Translations under genes and position numbers: made by a program
The notes under the pieces: generated by a model
Told to the model about the DNA's origin: nothing
The model's input: only the letters and a program-made list of their open reading frames with translations
Database searches by the model: none
Shown: positions 44,689 to 53,099 of the stretch, piece by piece
Layout of the letters: every line of letters begins with the position of its first letter
How positions within the stretch are numbered: the stretch's first letter is position 1
From: Chloroflexota bacterium
Lineage (GTDB): Bacteria > Chloroflexota > Dehalococcoidia > Bin125
Reading direction: 5' to 3'
Assembly (NCBI GenBank): GCA_003228175.2
Contig: QGNQ01000005.1
Coordinates: 1 to 64,000, forward strand
DNA length: 64,000 nt

Positions 44689-46011
44689 TCAGGCGAGGAC
44701 GCGCGCGGCGGTCTGGACGGGATCCCAGACGCCCGAGAAGGGGGGCGCGTAGGCCAAGTCCAGGTCGATCATGTCCTGCACGGAGAGCCCAGCGGTTATC
44801 GCAGTCGCGATAGAGTCGATGCGCTTGCCTGCGCCGGGCCCGCCGAGGATCTGCCCACCCAGGAGGCGGCCCGATGTGGCCTCTGCGACGAGTTTGAGAT
44901 GCATCGGGGTGGCCTCCGGCATGTAGCCCGCGGTGGTGGATGTTTCGATGCGGCGCGCGCGCACGGGGATGCCGAGCTCGGCCGCCTCCGTCTCGGTCAG
45001 GCCGGTCCGCGCGCCTTCCGCACTACAGGTGCGGGAGATGGCGGTGCCGAGCACGCCCGGAAAGCGGGCGTCGCCGCCGGCGACGTTGATGCCCGCGACG
45101 CGTCCGGCCTTGTTGGCGATGGTGCCCAAGTGATAGTTGACCCAGCGCTGCTGGACGCGGTGCCAGGCTTCGGCGCAGTCGCCGGCCGCGTAGATGCCTT
45201 CGACGCGGGTGCGCTGCGCGTGATCGACGGCGAGGGCGCCGGTAGCGCCCAGGGGGATGCCAGCTTCGTGCGCGAGTTTGGAGCGCGGGCGACTGCCGAG
45301 CCCCATGACGACGAGATCCGTCTCGATCTCGCCGTCGTCGGTGTGGGCGAGGAAGCGCGGGCCATGTTGCTCGATGCCGGTCAGCGTGACGCCGCAGCGA
45401 ACGCCCACGCCCTCCGAGACCAGCGCCGTTTCGATCAAGCCGGACATGTCGGGGTCGAAGGTGCGGCGCATGATGCGTTCGGATCGGGTGACCAGCTCCA
45501 CGGCGGCGCCGCGGCGGAGGAAGGCCTCCACCATCTCCAGGCCGATATAGCCACCACCGGCGATCAGCACGTGCTGGACGCCGGCCATGGCCGATCCGAG
45601 CCGTTGCGCCTGCCGTGGCGAGTGCACGAAGTGACCCAAGTCGACGCCGGGGATGTCGGGGCGGCGCTCGGCGGCGCCGGTGGCGTAGACGAGCCGGTCG
45701 AAGCCGTCGCGACCCTCGCGCCCGGATTCGAGATCGCGCCAGTGCACCTCACGGCGGGCGGTGTCGATATGGGTGACGTCCGTGTTGATCCGGACATCGA
45801 TACCGCGCTGGCGGTGCTGCGCCGGCGAGCGGGCGATGAGGGCGTCCCAGCCGCGGACGTGCTCTCCGAGCACGTAGGGGAAGCCTCAAGCGGAGTAGGA
45901 GGTCCAGGGTCCGCGCTCAAACATGACGATTTCGAGGCTGGGGTCGGTCCGGCCCGCGTTTGCTACGGCCGATCCGCCCGCTGCGTCGCCACCCACCACA
46001 ACCAACCGCAT
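44689..46011 (-). CDS. FAD/NAD disulfide oxidoreductase with in-frame UGA at the catalytic Cys (candidate selenoprotein)
   Basis: A pyridine-nucleotide disulfide oxidoreductase of the CoA-disulfide reductase/NADH oxidase group, 440 residues if UGA is read. It starts at the second of two ATGs (46011) behind AAAGGAGG. FAD binding is by VVVGGDAAGGSAVA. The NAD site is IAGGGYIGLEMVEAF, a second FAD contact is YAAGDCAE, and the C-terminal dimer domain has WVNYHLGTIANKAGR. The frame is continuous except for one TGA (45888-45886, residue 42), in SYSA-TGA-GFPYVLG. This is exactly where the family has its single redox Cys (Cys43 in S. aureus CoADR). A strong hairpin follows 10 bases later. I infer selenocysteine; a point mutation or sequencing error is the alternative. 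Confidence 0.75.
45857..45875 (-). promoter_or_regulatory. SECIS-like hairpin after the UGA
   Basis: Perfect 8-bp stem (ACGTGCTC / GAGCACGT) with a GGA loop, starting 10 bases after the in-frame UGA on the minus strand. The apical loop lies about 18 bases from UGA and its first two bases are G, which fits what I recall of the bacterial SECIS model: loop 16-37 bases from UGA, a G in the first two loop positions. Confidence 0.65.
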
Positions 46012-46331
46012 CATGCGCCTCCTTTGGAGTCGTCAAGGAATGAGTCGCCGAGGCGACCGCTTGGGCCCGACGCCGTTGGACTCATCGCACCCATCGGTGG
46101 TCCTGGCCGGTTGACCAGCCGCGACGGTGAGTGGTGCGCAGGCCCTGCCGCCTTGCGCTGCCATGCTAGGTGGGCGTGGTTCTGCGGACGGTGATCTGGG
46201 TCGCAGTGCGCGGGGGCGTCGGAGCGTCAAGATGGTCGAGCCCGCTGGACGCGTCGCGTAGAATGAGCGAGGCTGCTCGTCTTGGATCGCCCATCGATCC
46301 GGACGCTGATCGAAAGTGCTGGAGGCGACCC
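46012..46331. promoter_or_regulatory. divergent intergenic region, flavoprotein/CBS gene
   Basis: A 320-base gap between divergent genes. A TAGAAT box at 46259-46264 is a fair -10 for the plus-strand CBS gene and would give a leader of about 60 bases, supporting the start at 46332. No good -35 precedes it. Open frames continue through much of the gap on the plus strand, but the implied peptide has no family features, so I take it as non-coding. Confidence 0.35.
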
Positions 46332-46778
46332 GTGCTTGACACCCCAGTCTCCGTCCTGGCGCGACGGCCCCCGGTGCGCGTGCAACGCAGGACGCCGATC
46401 GCGGAAGCGGCGCGCTTACTGCGAGAGGAGAAGACGCGCTGTCTCGCGGTGATGGATGGGGATGCGCTGGTTGGGATCTTCACGGACCGCGATATGGCGG
46501 AGAAGTGCTTTTCCGCAGCCGTCAGCGGGGAGACCGAAGTGGGTCTGGTGATGAACTCGCCCGTGATCAGCGTTGCGCCGGACTCCAGCATGCGTGAGGC
46601 ACTGCAGTTGCTCGATCGCGAGCGGATGCGCCACCTGCCGTTGGTGGAGGCGGATGGCACGCTGCGCGCGATCATCCGGGCGCGCGACATTCTGAGCTAC
46701 ATGGCGGAGGCGATGCCGGAGGCGATTTTGAACCAGCCGCTGGCGCCGTTGTCCCCCTGGACCCGAGAAGGCGCCTAG
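46332..46778 (+). CDS. CBS-domain-pair protein
   Basis: A 148-residue protein made of two CBS motifs forming one Bateman module, which usually binds adenine nucleotides. Repeat 1: IAEAARLLREEKTRCLAVMD then ALVGIFTDRDM. Repeat 2: MREALQLLDRERMRHLPLVE then AIIRARDIL. The start at GTG 46332 is taken because GGAGG sits six bases upstream and the result, VLDTPVSVLARRP, parallels the next gene's LETPVSEV. Longer in-frame starts exist. No effector domain is fused, so it would act on a partner. It shares a likely operon with the CBS gene 56 bases downstream. Confidence 0.8.
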   Translation: MLDTPVSVLARRPPVRVQRRTPIAEAARLLREEKTRCLAVMDGDALVGIFTDRDMAEKCFSAAVSGETEVGLVMNSPVISVAPDSSMREALQLLDRERMRHLPLVEADGTLRAIIRARDILSYMAEAMPEAILNQPLAPLSPWTREGA

Positions 46779-46834
46779 TCCTGTCAGCGGCTCGCCAAGG
46801 CGAGACGCGCTGAATAGATCGATGCGGGAACGCG

Positions 46835-47365
46835 ATGACCTCTGAGACTCAGTACACCGCTCTCAACGACGAGAACCCGTGGGAAGACTCGGATTGGATT
46901 CCGTCAACGGCGGAGTTTCTGCTGCCCAAGGATCGTTTGGAGCACATGCTGCTGGAGACGCCGGTGTCCGAGGTCACGAGCGACGTCTTCGTCACCGTGG
47001 CTCCCGAGGACACGATGGAGCGCGCGCTGTGGCGGATGCGCCAGCACCAGGTGCGGGCGGCGCTGGTCATGGAGGGGGAGGCGCTGGTGGGCATCGTGAC
47101 GGAGCGTGACGCGGTGATGGAGATCAAGCCGGGCGAAACCGGCGCGGATGTGCGCGTTCAGGAGGTGATGACGCCGGATCCGGTGCTGATCGGTTCCGCA
47201 GAGCCGATCGGCTGTGCGATCCAACGCTTGGCGTTTGAAGGGGTGCACCATTTGCCGGTGGTGGATGAGATGGAGGCGAAGGTGGTGGGGATCGTCACAC
47301 AGGGGCCGCTGTTGCACCGGATCATCGAGACGATCCTGAACGAGGAGTGGGCCGCGGAGGCCTAG
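46835..47365 (+). CDS. CBS-domain-pair protein
   Basis: A 176-residue second CBS protein. After a roughly 40-residue acidic N-terminal region come two CBS repeats, the first with MERALWRMRQHQVRAALVME / LVGIVTERDA and the second with GCAIQRLAFEGVHHLPVVDE / VVGIVTQGPLL. It looks like a diverged paralogue of the preceding gene, and the two may form a heteromeric nucleotide sensor. A GGGAAC Shine-Dalgarno precedes the ATG. No DNA-binding or channel domain is present. Confidence 0.85.
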   Translation: MTSETQYTALNDENPWEDSDWIPSTAEFLLPKDRLEHMLLETPVSEVTSDVFVTVAPEDTMERALWRMRQHQVRAALVMEGEALVGIVTERDAVMEIKPGETGADVRVQEVMTPDPVLIGSAEPIGCAIQRLAFEGVHHLPVVDEMEAKVVGIVTQGPLLHRIIETILNEEWAAEA

Positions 47366-47369
47366 CCGG

Positions 47370-48602
47370 TCAGCCGTCGCCCGGATCGTCCATGTCGCCG
47401 GTAGCGTTCGGGGCGGTCCGAGCGGCGAGCGCGGCGGCGGCCGCGGCATCGTCGAGGGGGAGCGCTTCGATGACGCCGGCGGCGTCGATCAACACGTACT
47501 CCACGCTGGCGCCGGCGCCGAAGACGGCGGCGCTCTGCCGCTCCCAGACGAGGGTGGTGTAGGGAGATTCGGTGGGGAGCGGTGTTGAGGCCGTACGGAT
47601 GATCGTGGGGCGTACGCCGGCCGCCGTGGCCGCATCTACCGCCCGCGCGAGTTCGTCGTCGCAATTGGTGCAGTTGGGCCGCACGAAGACGAGCAGGAGC
47701 GCGGTGCCGCGTTGGCCGGAGAGCCGCCAGCGCAGTCCGGGGTTGATGGCGTCCGCGAGCACAAAGTCGGGCGCGGTGGCGCCGACGCTCGCCGCTACAG
47801 GGGAGTCGTTGACAGTCGCGAGGAGTTCGGCGGGCAGCGCCTTGGGGCCGGGCAGGATCTGCGGGCCGACGGGCTCCGCCAGGGTGTCGAGGAGCGCGGC
47901 GACGGTCGCTTCAAAGACGGCGTCCGGTCCCTGACCGCGGAAGATCTGCTGAATGACTCCGTCCGGCCCGATGAACATGGTGTGCGGCGGTCCTAGCTGG
48001 CCATCTATGCCGTAGCGCCGGGTGACGCTGCCATCGAAGTCCATGGGGAGGGCGAAGTTGATGCCGAACTCGTCGGCGAAGTCTTGCGCCGGCCGCCGCG
48101 CCTCTTCGATGTTGACCCCGACGATGATCAAGCCGGCCGCCCGATGTTGCTCTTGCAGCCGGATGAGGACGGGCACCTCACGCCGGCAGGGGGTGCACCA
48201 GGAGGCCCAGAAGTTGACAACGACGGGGTGCCCCGCCCAGTCCGAGAGCCGGAAGCGGTTTCCGTCCAGGGTCTCGAGCTCGAAGTCGGGGGCGAGCCGG
48301 CCGACAGTGTCATCGGTGTCGAGGGCACCCGGCGGGAGGTCGGCGGGGAGCAGATAGGCGGGTCGCGTGGCGAGTCCGAAGTCGCCGTCGCGGGAGGGGC
48401 TGTCGCCGCCAGCCAGTGTGAGCCAGAGCGGGACCGCGACGGCGGCCAGTACCAGCAACGCCACGATGACTGTGCGGGCGCCGTGGTATTCGCGGGGGCG
48501 ATTGGGATTCTCGTGGGGGAAGCCGGCCTCGCCGGGCGAGGCGCCAGGTTGGCCTTCGTCGGTTGATCGCGGTGACGGGGTCGCTGGCCGGTCGCTGGTC
48601 AT
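47370..48602 (-). CDS. membrane-anchored tandem thioredoxin-fold protein (TlpA-like)
   Basis: A 410-residue protein with a cytoplasmic Ser/Pro-rich N-terminus and one membrane helix at about residues 42-63. Two extracytoplasmic thioredoxin-like domains follow. Domain 1 (about 100-240) is TlpA/ResA-like with an active-site WCTPC (C136, C139). Domain 2 (about 270-400) has a separate CTNC (C311, C314) in FVRPNCTNCDDEL. It would reduce disulfides outside the membrane, for example in cytochrome c maturation or protection of secreted proteins. The electron donor may be the CcdA-like protein at 56.0 kb. The ATG follows AGGAG at 11 bases. It converges on the CBS genes. Confidence 0.85.
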   Translation of the reverse strand: MTSDRPATPSPRSTDEGQPGASPGEAGFPHENPNRPREYHGARTVIVALLVLAAVAVPLWLTLAGGDSPSRDGDFGLATRPAYLLPADLPPGALDTDDTVGRLAPDFELETLDGNRFRLSDWAGHPVVVNFWASWCTPCRREVPVLIRLQEQHRAAGLIIVGVNIEEARRPAQDFADEFGINFALPMDFDGSVTRRYGIDGQLGPPHTMFIGPDGVIQQIFRGQGPDAVFEATVAALLDTLAEPVGPQILPGPKALPAELLATVNDSPVAASVGATAPDFVLADAINPGLRWRLSGQRGTALLLVFVRPNCTNCDDELARAVDAATAAGVRPTIIRTASTPLPTESPYTTLVWERQSAAVFGAGASVEYVLIDAAGVIEALPLDDAAAAAALAARTAPNATGDMDDPGDG

Positions 48603-48666
48603 GCAGTCGCGCTCCTGCGCGATTCTACGATCGGAACGCGGGTGCGTATGTCGCGGGACGCCCGGT

Positions 48667-48710
48667 GGACGAGAAGAGGGGAGGCCATCTGGCCTCCCCT
48701 CTTCTCGTCC
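48667..48710 (-). terminator. 21-bp perfect hairpin
   Basis: A perfect inverted repeat with 21-bp arms (48667-48687, 48690-48710) and a two-base spacer, located 47 bases past the stop of the secreted repeat protein and before the tandem thioredoxin gene. There is no U-tract. It contains the same GGGGAGGCCA core as the hairpin at 3658-3693. Confidence 0.75.
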
Positions 48711-48756
48711 TGGACCCTGAGCCATGCGCCCGGATAGGCGCGAGCTGAGCGGGGCG

Positions 48757-50571
48757 TTAGTTCACGGCGACGCCGTCGACCGGGCGGTCGATTGTCCGAT
48801 CGAGCGCGCGGTCGCCGATGACGGTCAGCAGGACGCGATCGGTCACGCTGTGACCGTCGCGCGAGGTGGCGCTGGCGACGCTGGTGAACTCGCCGCGACG
48901 TTCCGGTGTGGCAACGCCGCTGACGCGAACGAAGACGGCCTCCTGGGCGTCAATGTCGCCCAGGGGCAGGCTGAGCGTGCCGCCGCGACCGCCGAGGGTG
49001 AGGGAGTCGCCCGGTCGCGATTCCAGGTCGAGGCCTGCGGGGCCGCGGAAGATCTGGATGGAGTCGATGAGGAAGAACGGCGGTAGCCCGCTGAGCTCCA
49101 GTTGGACGCCGTGGGCGGTCTGAGCGCCGAAGTTGGAGATGGTGACGCCGTAGCTGACGCGGCTGATCTCGCCCACGCTGATCTGCGCGGGAGCGACGCG
49201 TGCGGCGATGGTCAGGTCCGGACCGCCGGTGACGGTGAGGGTCATGCGCGTTGAGGCGGGTCGGGCGTTGTCGGCGCTTGCGGTGGCCGTGGTGCGGTGG
49301 TCGCCGACCGAGTCGGAGCCCGGCAAGACGACGCCGTGGATGCGGACCAGCGCCGCGAAATGCGGGTCGATGTCACCCAGCGGCAGGCTGAGGAAGCCGT
49401 CGGCGGGGGCGAGCGCCTGGGGCGCACCGTCGCGCGCTTCGAGGTTGTCACGGATGGGTCCGCGCACGATTTCTATGCCGTCGATGCGGAAGAAGCGCGG
49501 CAGTCCGGCGACCTGCAGTTGCACGTTCTCGGCTGCGCCGTTGCCCTGGTTGGCGACGAGCACGTTGTAGGTCACGCGCGTGTCCTCGCCAGCGGGGACG
49601 ATATTCGGCACGGGCCGTCCACTGACGGTCAGCTCCGGGCCAGCGCCGACGGTGAGCGTTACCCGCGCGGTCTGCGTGCGGGCGTTGCGGGCGCTGGCGA
49701 CGGCGACACTGGTGTGCTCGCCCGCCTGCGCGTCGTCCGGGGAGGCGGCGCCATCGACGCGGACGAAGACTGAGGCGTTGGGGGCGAGGTCACCCAGGGG
49801 CAGGCTGAGGCCGGGCCCGACGCTCGTTGGCGCGATCGGGGCGGCGTCGAGCGCTTCGAGGTCGTCGGTGAGGTGACCGCGCACGATGGTGATTGAGTCG
49901 ATGCGGTAGAAGTCGGGCAGGTCGCGCAGGTCCAACTCCACGCTTCGCGCGGTGCGGTCGCTGGTGTTGTCGATGCGGACGCCGTAGTCGACTCGGGTCG
50001 TTTCGCCCGCGTTGATGGTGTTGGGAATGACCCGGGCGGCGACGTCCAGCGTCGCGTGGCGGACGCTCTCCGCTTTCCACTCGCCGGAGCCCTGGCCGCT
50101 CACCCAGCGGCCCTCGAGGACGATGGCGGTGCTGGTGCGACTGATCGCGCCGAACCAGAACTCGGCCGGGTTGCTGAAGCGGATGAGGTAGAGGTTGTCG
50201 CCATCAACGATGCCGAAGAGCCGGTCGCCGATGAGGGCGTCGGTGGCGGCGTCGAGGAAGGCGTCGTCGGAGGTCTGGGGCAGGGGCTGCACGATGACGC
50301 CGTGCAGGAGGTTGCCTGCTTGCGTCAGCGCCATGCCGAAGCGCTGGTCGTCTTGCGTGCCGAAGTAGCGACCGCTGAGGTCGCCGTCGCGGTCGGGCTG
50401 GATGGGAACCGGCGAGACCGGTGTTGGGATCTGGGCAGCGACGCTGCTCGTGCCCAAACTGAGGCTGGCGGCCCCGATCGTCGCGATGAGCAGCGCGATG
50501 GCCGCCAGCAGCAGCACGGTGCGCGCGCGGCTGACTGCTTGGCTGATTCCTGCTTGATGGCGTTGGTGCAT
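48757..50571 (-). CDS. secreted protein with three DUF11/CARDB-like repeats
   Basis: A 604-residue protein with an N-terminal signal sequence or anchor (TVLLLAAIALLIATIGAASL, ending near VAAQ). A roughly 130-residue unique domain follows, then three copies of a roughly 125-residue beta-rich repeat. Each repeat has GExTRVxYxV, LPxFxxIDSIxIxRG, LSLPLGD and a TSVAxASA-like end. This is the pattern of DUF11/CARDB-type adhesion or surface proteins, so it is probably extracellular. The start at 50571 follows AAAGGAAC. Its promoter carries the same motif as that of the upstream sigma operon, making it a likely target of that ECF sigma factor. Confidence 0.75.
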   Translation of the reverse strand: MHQRHQAGISQAVSRARTVLLLAAIALLIATIGAASLSLGTSSVAAQIPTPVSPVPIQPDRDGDLSGRYFGTQDDQRFGMALTQAGNLLHGVIVQPLPQTSDDAFLDAATDALIGDRLFGIVDGDNLYLIRFSNPAEFWFGAISRTSTAIVLEGRWVSGQGSGEWKAESVRHATLDVAARVIPNTINAGETTRVDYGVRIDNTSDRTARSVELDLRDLPDFYRIDSITIVRGHLTDDLEALDAAPIAPTSVGPGLSLPLGDLAPNASVFVRVDGAASPDDAQAGEHTSVAVASARNARTQTARVTLTVGAGPELTVSGRPVPNIVPAGEDTRVTYNVLVANQGNGAAENVQLQVAGLPRFFRIDGIEIVRGPIRDNLEARDGAPQALAPADGFLSLPLGDIDPHFAALVRIHGVVLPGSDSVGDHRTTATASADNARPASTRMTLTVTGGPDLTIAARVAPAQISVGEISRVSYGVTISNFGAQTAHGVQLELSGLPPFFLIDSIQIFRGPAGLDLESRPGDSLTLGGRGGTLSLPLGDIDAQEAVFVRVSGVATPERRGEFTSVASATSRDGHSVTDRVLLTVIGDRALDRTIDRPVDGVAVN

Positions 50572-50614
50572 TGCGTGTTCCTTTCTCTCGTCTGGTGTGG
50601 TGCTCTGTCTGAAA

Positions 50615-50640
50615 GACACATGACGAGGCCCGGCGTTACA
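50615..50640 (-). promoter_or_regulatory. ECF-type promoter of the secreted repeat protein
   Basis: Minus strand: TGTAACG (50640-50634), 14 bases, GTGTC (50619-50615), then TTTCAG. The same elements with the same spacing stand before the sigma operon at 53125-53100. AAC in the -35 and GTC in the -10 are typical of ECF sigma factors. Confidence 0.7.
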
Positions 50641-50717
50641 GCCGAGCGCAGGAAGGCGCGAAATCATCCGATCTGGGACCAGCGGGCAGGGGGCGGCCCC
50701 CCGGTGGGGGGGCGCTG

Positions 50718-51326
50718 TCAGATGGCGCCGACGGCGGCGCCGGCGGTGGCTTCGTCGTAACCGGCTTGTTGGAGGATGTCGCGCAGGCGGCGCAAGGCGC
50801 GGTGTTGCAGGACGCGGACGTTGTTCTCGCTCTTGCCGACCTGCACGGCGACGGCGGCGTGGCTGAGCCCGGCGAAGTAGCGCAGGACCAGCACTTCCCG
50901 CTGAGGATCGGGGAGCTCCTGCATCGCGGAGCGGACGGCTTCGGCGTCGTCTTTGCCGTTGAGCACCCGGGCGGGGTCTTGGAAGCGATTGGTGTCGATG
51001 AGCTCGGGCGCGTCGTCGATGGGGGTGGGGTGGGTGCGGCGCAGTTCGTTGAGGGCGAGATTGTGCGTGATGCGCAGCAGCCAGGCCTCGAAGCGCTCGG
51101 GCTTTTTGAGGCCGTCGATCCGACTCCAGGCCTGGAGGAAGGTTTGTGCCGTGACATCCTCCGCGACGGTGGCGTTCCGGACGATGCTCTTGGCGTAGCG
51201 AAAGACCGACGAGACGGTGTGCTGATAGAGCGCCCCGAAGGCGGCCTGGTCGCCGGACTGGGCGCGTCGCACGAGGGCGAACGCGTCGTCCCGGTCGCGC
51301 GGCCTGACGACCGCTTCGAGGGTCAT
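50718..51326 (-). CDS. ECF-family RNA polymerase sigma factor
   Basis: A 202-residue sigma-70 of the extracytoplasmic-function group. Region 2 runs from AFGALYQHTVSSVFRYAKSI to AEDVTAQTFLQAW. Region 4 is PDPQREVLVLRYFAGLSHAAVAVQVGKSENNVRVLQHRALRRLR, a complete helix-turn-helix. A loose linker joins them. The start overlaps the end of the upstream membrane protein gene (ATGA), which probably encodes its regulator. It most likely recognises the TGTAACG-N14-GTGTC promoters found before its own operon and before the downstream secreted protein gene. Confidence 0.93.
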   Translation of the reverse strand: MTLEAVVRPRDRDDAFALVRRAQSGDQAAFGALYQHTVSSVFRYAKSIVRNATVAEDVTAQTFLQAWSRIDGLKKPERFEAWLLRITHNLALNELRRTHPTPIDDAPELIDTNRFQDPARVLNGKDDAEAVRSAMQELPDPQREVLVLRYFAGLSHAAVAVQVGKSENNVRVLQHRALRRLRDILQQAGYDEATAGAAVGAI

Positions 51327-53077
51327 CGGGCCGGATCTCCGAGCGCTGAGACGTTGTTGTCGGTCTCGACGGGGCCCGCACTGTCTGGGGTTGGCTGGGG
51401 AGCGCTGGTGCTCGTTTCGGGGGACGAGCTCGGGGTCTCGTTGGACGGTTCTGAGGGGCCGGTTTCGGGCTCAGGGTCCGGTGAGGCGAGTTCGACGGAC
51501 TCTGCGGACGTGCCGAGGGAGCCGTCTTGCGGCTCCCCGTCTTCGCTGGTCGTGTGCTCCGCGGGAGCTGTCGTATCCGCCCCTTCCGTGATGGCGCTTC
51601 CCTCGATCTCGCGGTCGGGATCGACCGTGTCCCGTGGTGGGTCGGTTGGCTCTTCTTGCGGCGGCGCCGGCTCAGGCGCGGGACGGGTTGGGTCCGGAGG
51701 GTGCGGTTCCCGGCTGGGCGGCGGGGGCCGGCGCTGGTCACCGGCACCGGCGTCGTCCGGGGCGACGGAATCGCCGTCGTCCGTCTCGACCTCGCTTTCG
51801 CCCCTCTCGACATCGCTGTCGCCCGTCACGGTGTCGCGGGAGTCGCCGTCGGCTGTGCTGTCGGGATCGCGCTCCGAGTCGACGCCGGCCACGTCCGTTG
51901 GCGGCGACTCGACGGGGGCGCTGTCGGTTGCGGTGTCATTGGGCGGGGCAGGATTGAGGGGAACGCGAATCGGATCCGTGCGATCCGCATCGGTGGCGGG
52001 ATCGGCCAGGTCGGTTTCGGATTCGCGAACACCGTCCACGGCCGCCGGGCGGTCCAGTTCGCCCGAGCGGTCATCACCGTCGGCGGTTGGCTGGTCGGTC
52101 GTTGGCTCGCTGGGACGGGTGCCGGTGGTCGGGTCGTCGCGGGAATCGGCGGGGTCGGCTGCTTCGTCGTCCACGACGGCGCCAGGCCGTGCCGGGCCCG
52201 ACCCGTCCGGAGTGGTGGTGTCGTTGCCGGCGGGTGCGTCGCCGGAGCGGTCGATCGCTGGGCGGCTCGATTCGCCTTGGCCAACGACCGCCGCGACCGT
52301 TGCGGCAACCGCGTCGAGCTGGGCGAGGGAGGCGGCGAGGACGGCGGCGGTCGTGACGGCGCTGGCAGCGGCCCCAGCGGGGCTGGCGCTGTCCAGCGCG
52401 ACGCGCACGCGGTTAATCGCCCGCAGGGCCGCGCGGGTCTGATCGGGCGCGATGTTGGTGAGCGCCTCCGGGTTCGAGGCGAGCGCCGCGACAACGGCGT
52501 CCACCCGGCGTTGGAGGGTGGTTGCTTCGTCCGCGCTGATTGAGGCGTCCGCGAGGGCGGTGTCGGAGGTGGCGGTGAGTTCTTGGACGGCGTCGAGGAA
52601 GCTGGCCTCGGCGCTGCCGCCAGGCAGCACGAGCACCGATAGCGCCGCGACGATGGCGAGCACGAGGACGGCTGCGAATGACGAGGCGGCGCGGGACCAG
52701 GGGGTAAAGGCGAGGCGGCGGCGCGGGCCGGGAGCGGCGAAGGGCGTCATGACGGCCGCGCGGAGGCGACTGAGGGGGCCAGTGGGGAGGGGCGCGGGGG
52801 CCTGTATGCCGGCGCTGATCCGCGCCCAGGTGCGATCAACATGGAGGCCGGTCTCGTCCGCGGCGGTGTCGCGGACGGCGAAGGCGACTTGGGCCAGGGA
52901 CTCCATCTCAGAGCCGGACGCCAGCGCGCCGGCCAGCGCGCCGACGGGAGGGTGCGGAGGCCGCCCGCCCCGGATCAGTCGATCGAGTGCGTCGAGTTCG
53001 ATGGTGCTTGGGTCGGACACGGCGCGCTCCTCGCCCTTGGGACGTTCGGACGAGGTTCTGGGTTCCTCGCTCGACAC
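51323..53077 (-). CDS. membrane protein with long acidic tail, probable sigma-factor regulator (DUF5667-like)
   Basis: A protein of about 584 residues. Residues about 20-115 are soluble and cytoplasmic, a single membrane helix lies at about 129-151 (FAAVLVLAIVAALSVLVLPG), and a helical segment like DUF5667 covers about 155-250. The last about 320 residues are extremely Asp/Glu/Pro/Thr/Ser-rich, with little structure, and would lie outside the membrane. I infer an anti-sigma-like sensor, because it is coupled to the ECF gene, but no zinc-binding anti-sigma motif is visible. Start: GTG 53077 has AAAGGAG nine bases before it. GTG 53020 with GAGGAG is equally good. Any start further upstream falls inside the promoter. 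Confidence 0.65.
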   Translation of the reverse strand: MSSEEPRTSSERPKGEERAVSDPSTIELDALDRLIRGGRPPHPPVGALAGALASGSEMESLAQVAFAVRDTAADETGLHVDRTWARISAGIQAPAPLPTGPLSRLRAAVMTPFAAPGPRRRLAFTPWSRAASSFAAVLVLAIVAALSVLVLPGGSAEASFLDAVQELTATSDTALADASISADEATTLQRRVDAVVAALASNPEALTNIAPDQTRAALRAINRVRVALDSASPAGAAASAVTTAAVLAASLAQLDAVAATVAAVVGQGESSRPAIDRSGDAPAGNDTTTPDGSGPARPGAVVDDEAADPADSRDDPTTGTRPSEPTTDQPTADGDDRSGELDRPAAVDGVRESETDLADPATDADRTDPIRVPLNPAPPNDTATDSAPVESPPTDVAGVDSERDPDSTADGDSRDTVTGDSDVERGESEVETDDGDSVAPDDAGAGDQRRPPPPSREPHPPDPTRPAPEPAPPQEEPTDPPRDTVDPDREIEGSAITEGADTTAPAEHTTSEDGEPQDGSLGTSAESVELASPDPEPETGPSEPSNETPSSSPETSTSAPQPTPDSAGPVETDNNVSALGDPAR

Positions 53078-53099
53078 TTGAGTGGGCTCCTTTCTGAAC

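Noticed and set aside
44689-45873. Reading the flavoprotein as a truncated gene or pseudogene starting at GTG 45873
   Set aside because: The frame continues upstream without shift to a perfect Shine-Dalgarno and an FAD motif; the only interruption is TGA at the catalytic Cys codon.
46170-46331. N-terminal extension of the first CBS protein
   Set aside because: The residues lack family similarity, span a likely -10 box, and a better ribosome site precedes GTG 46332.
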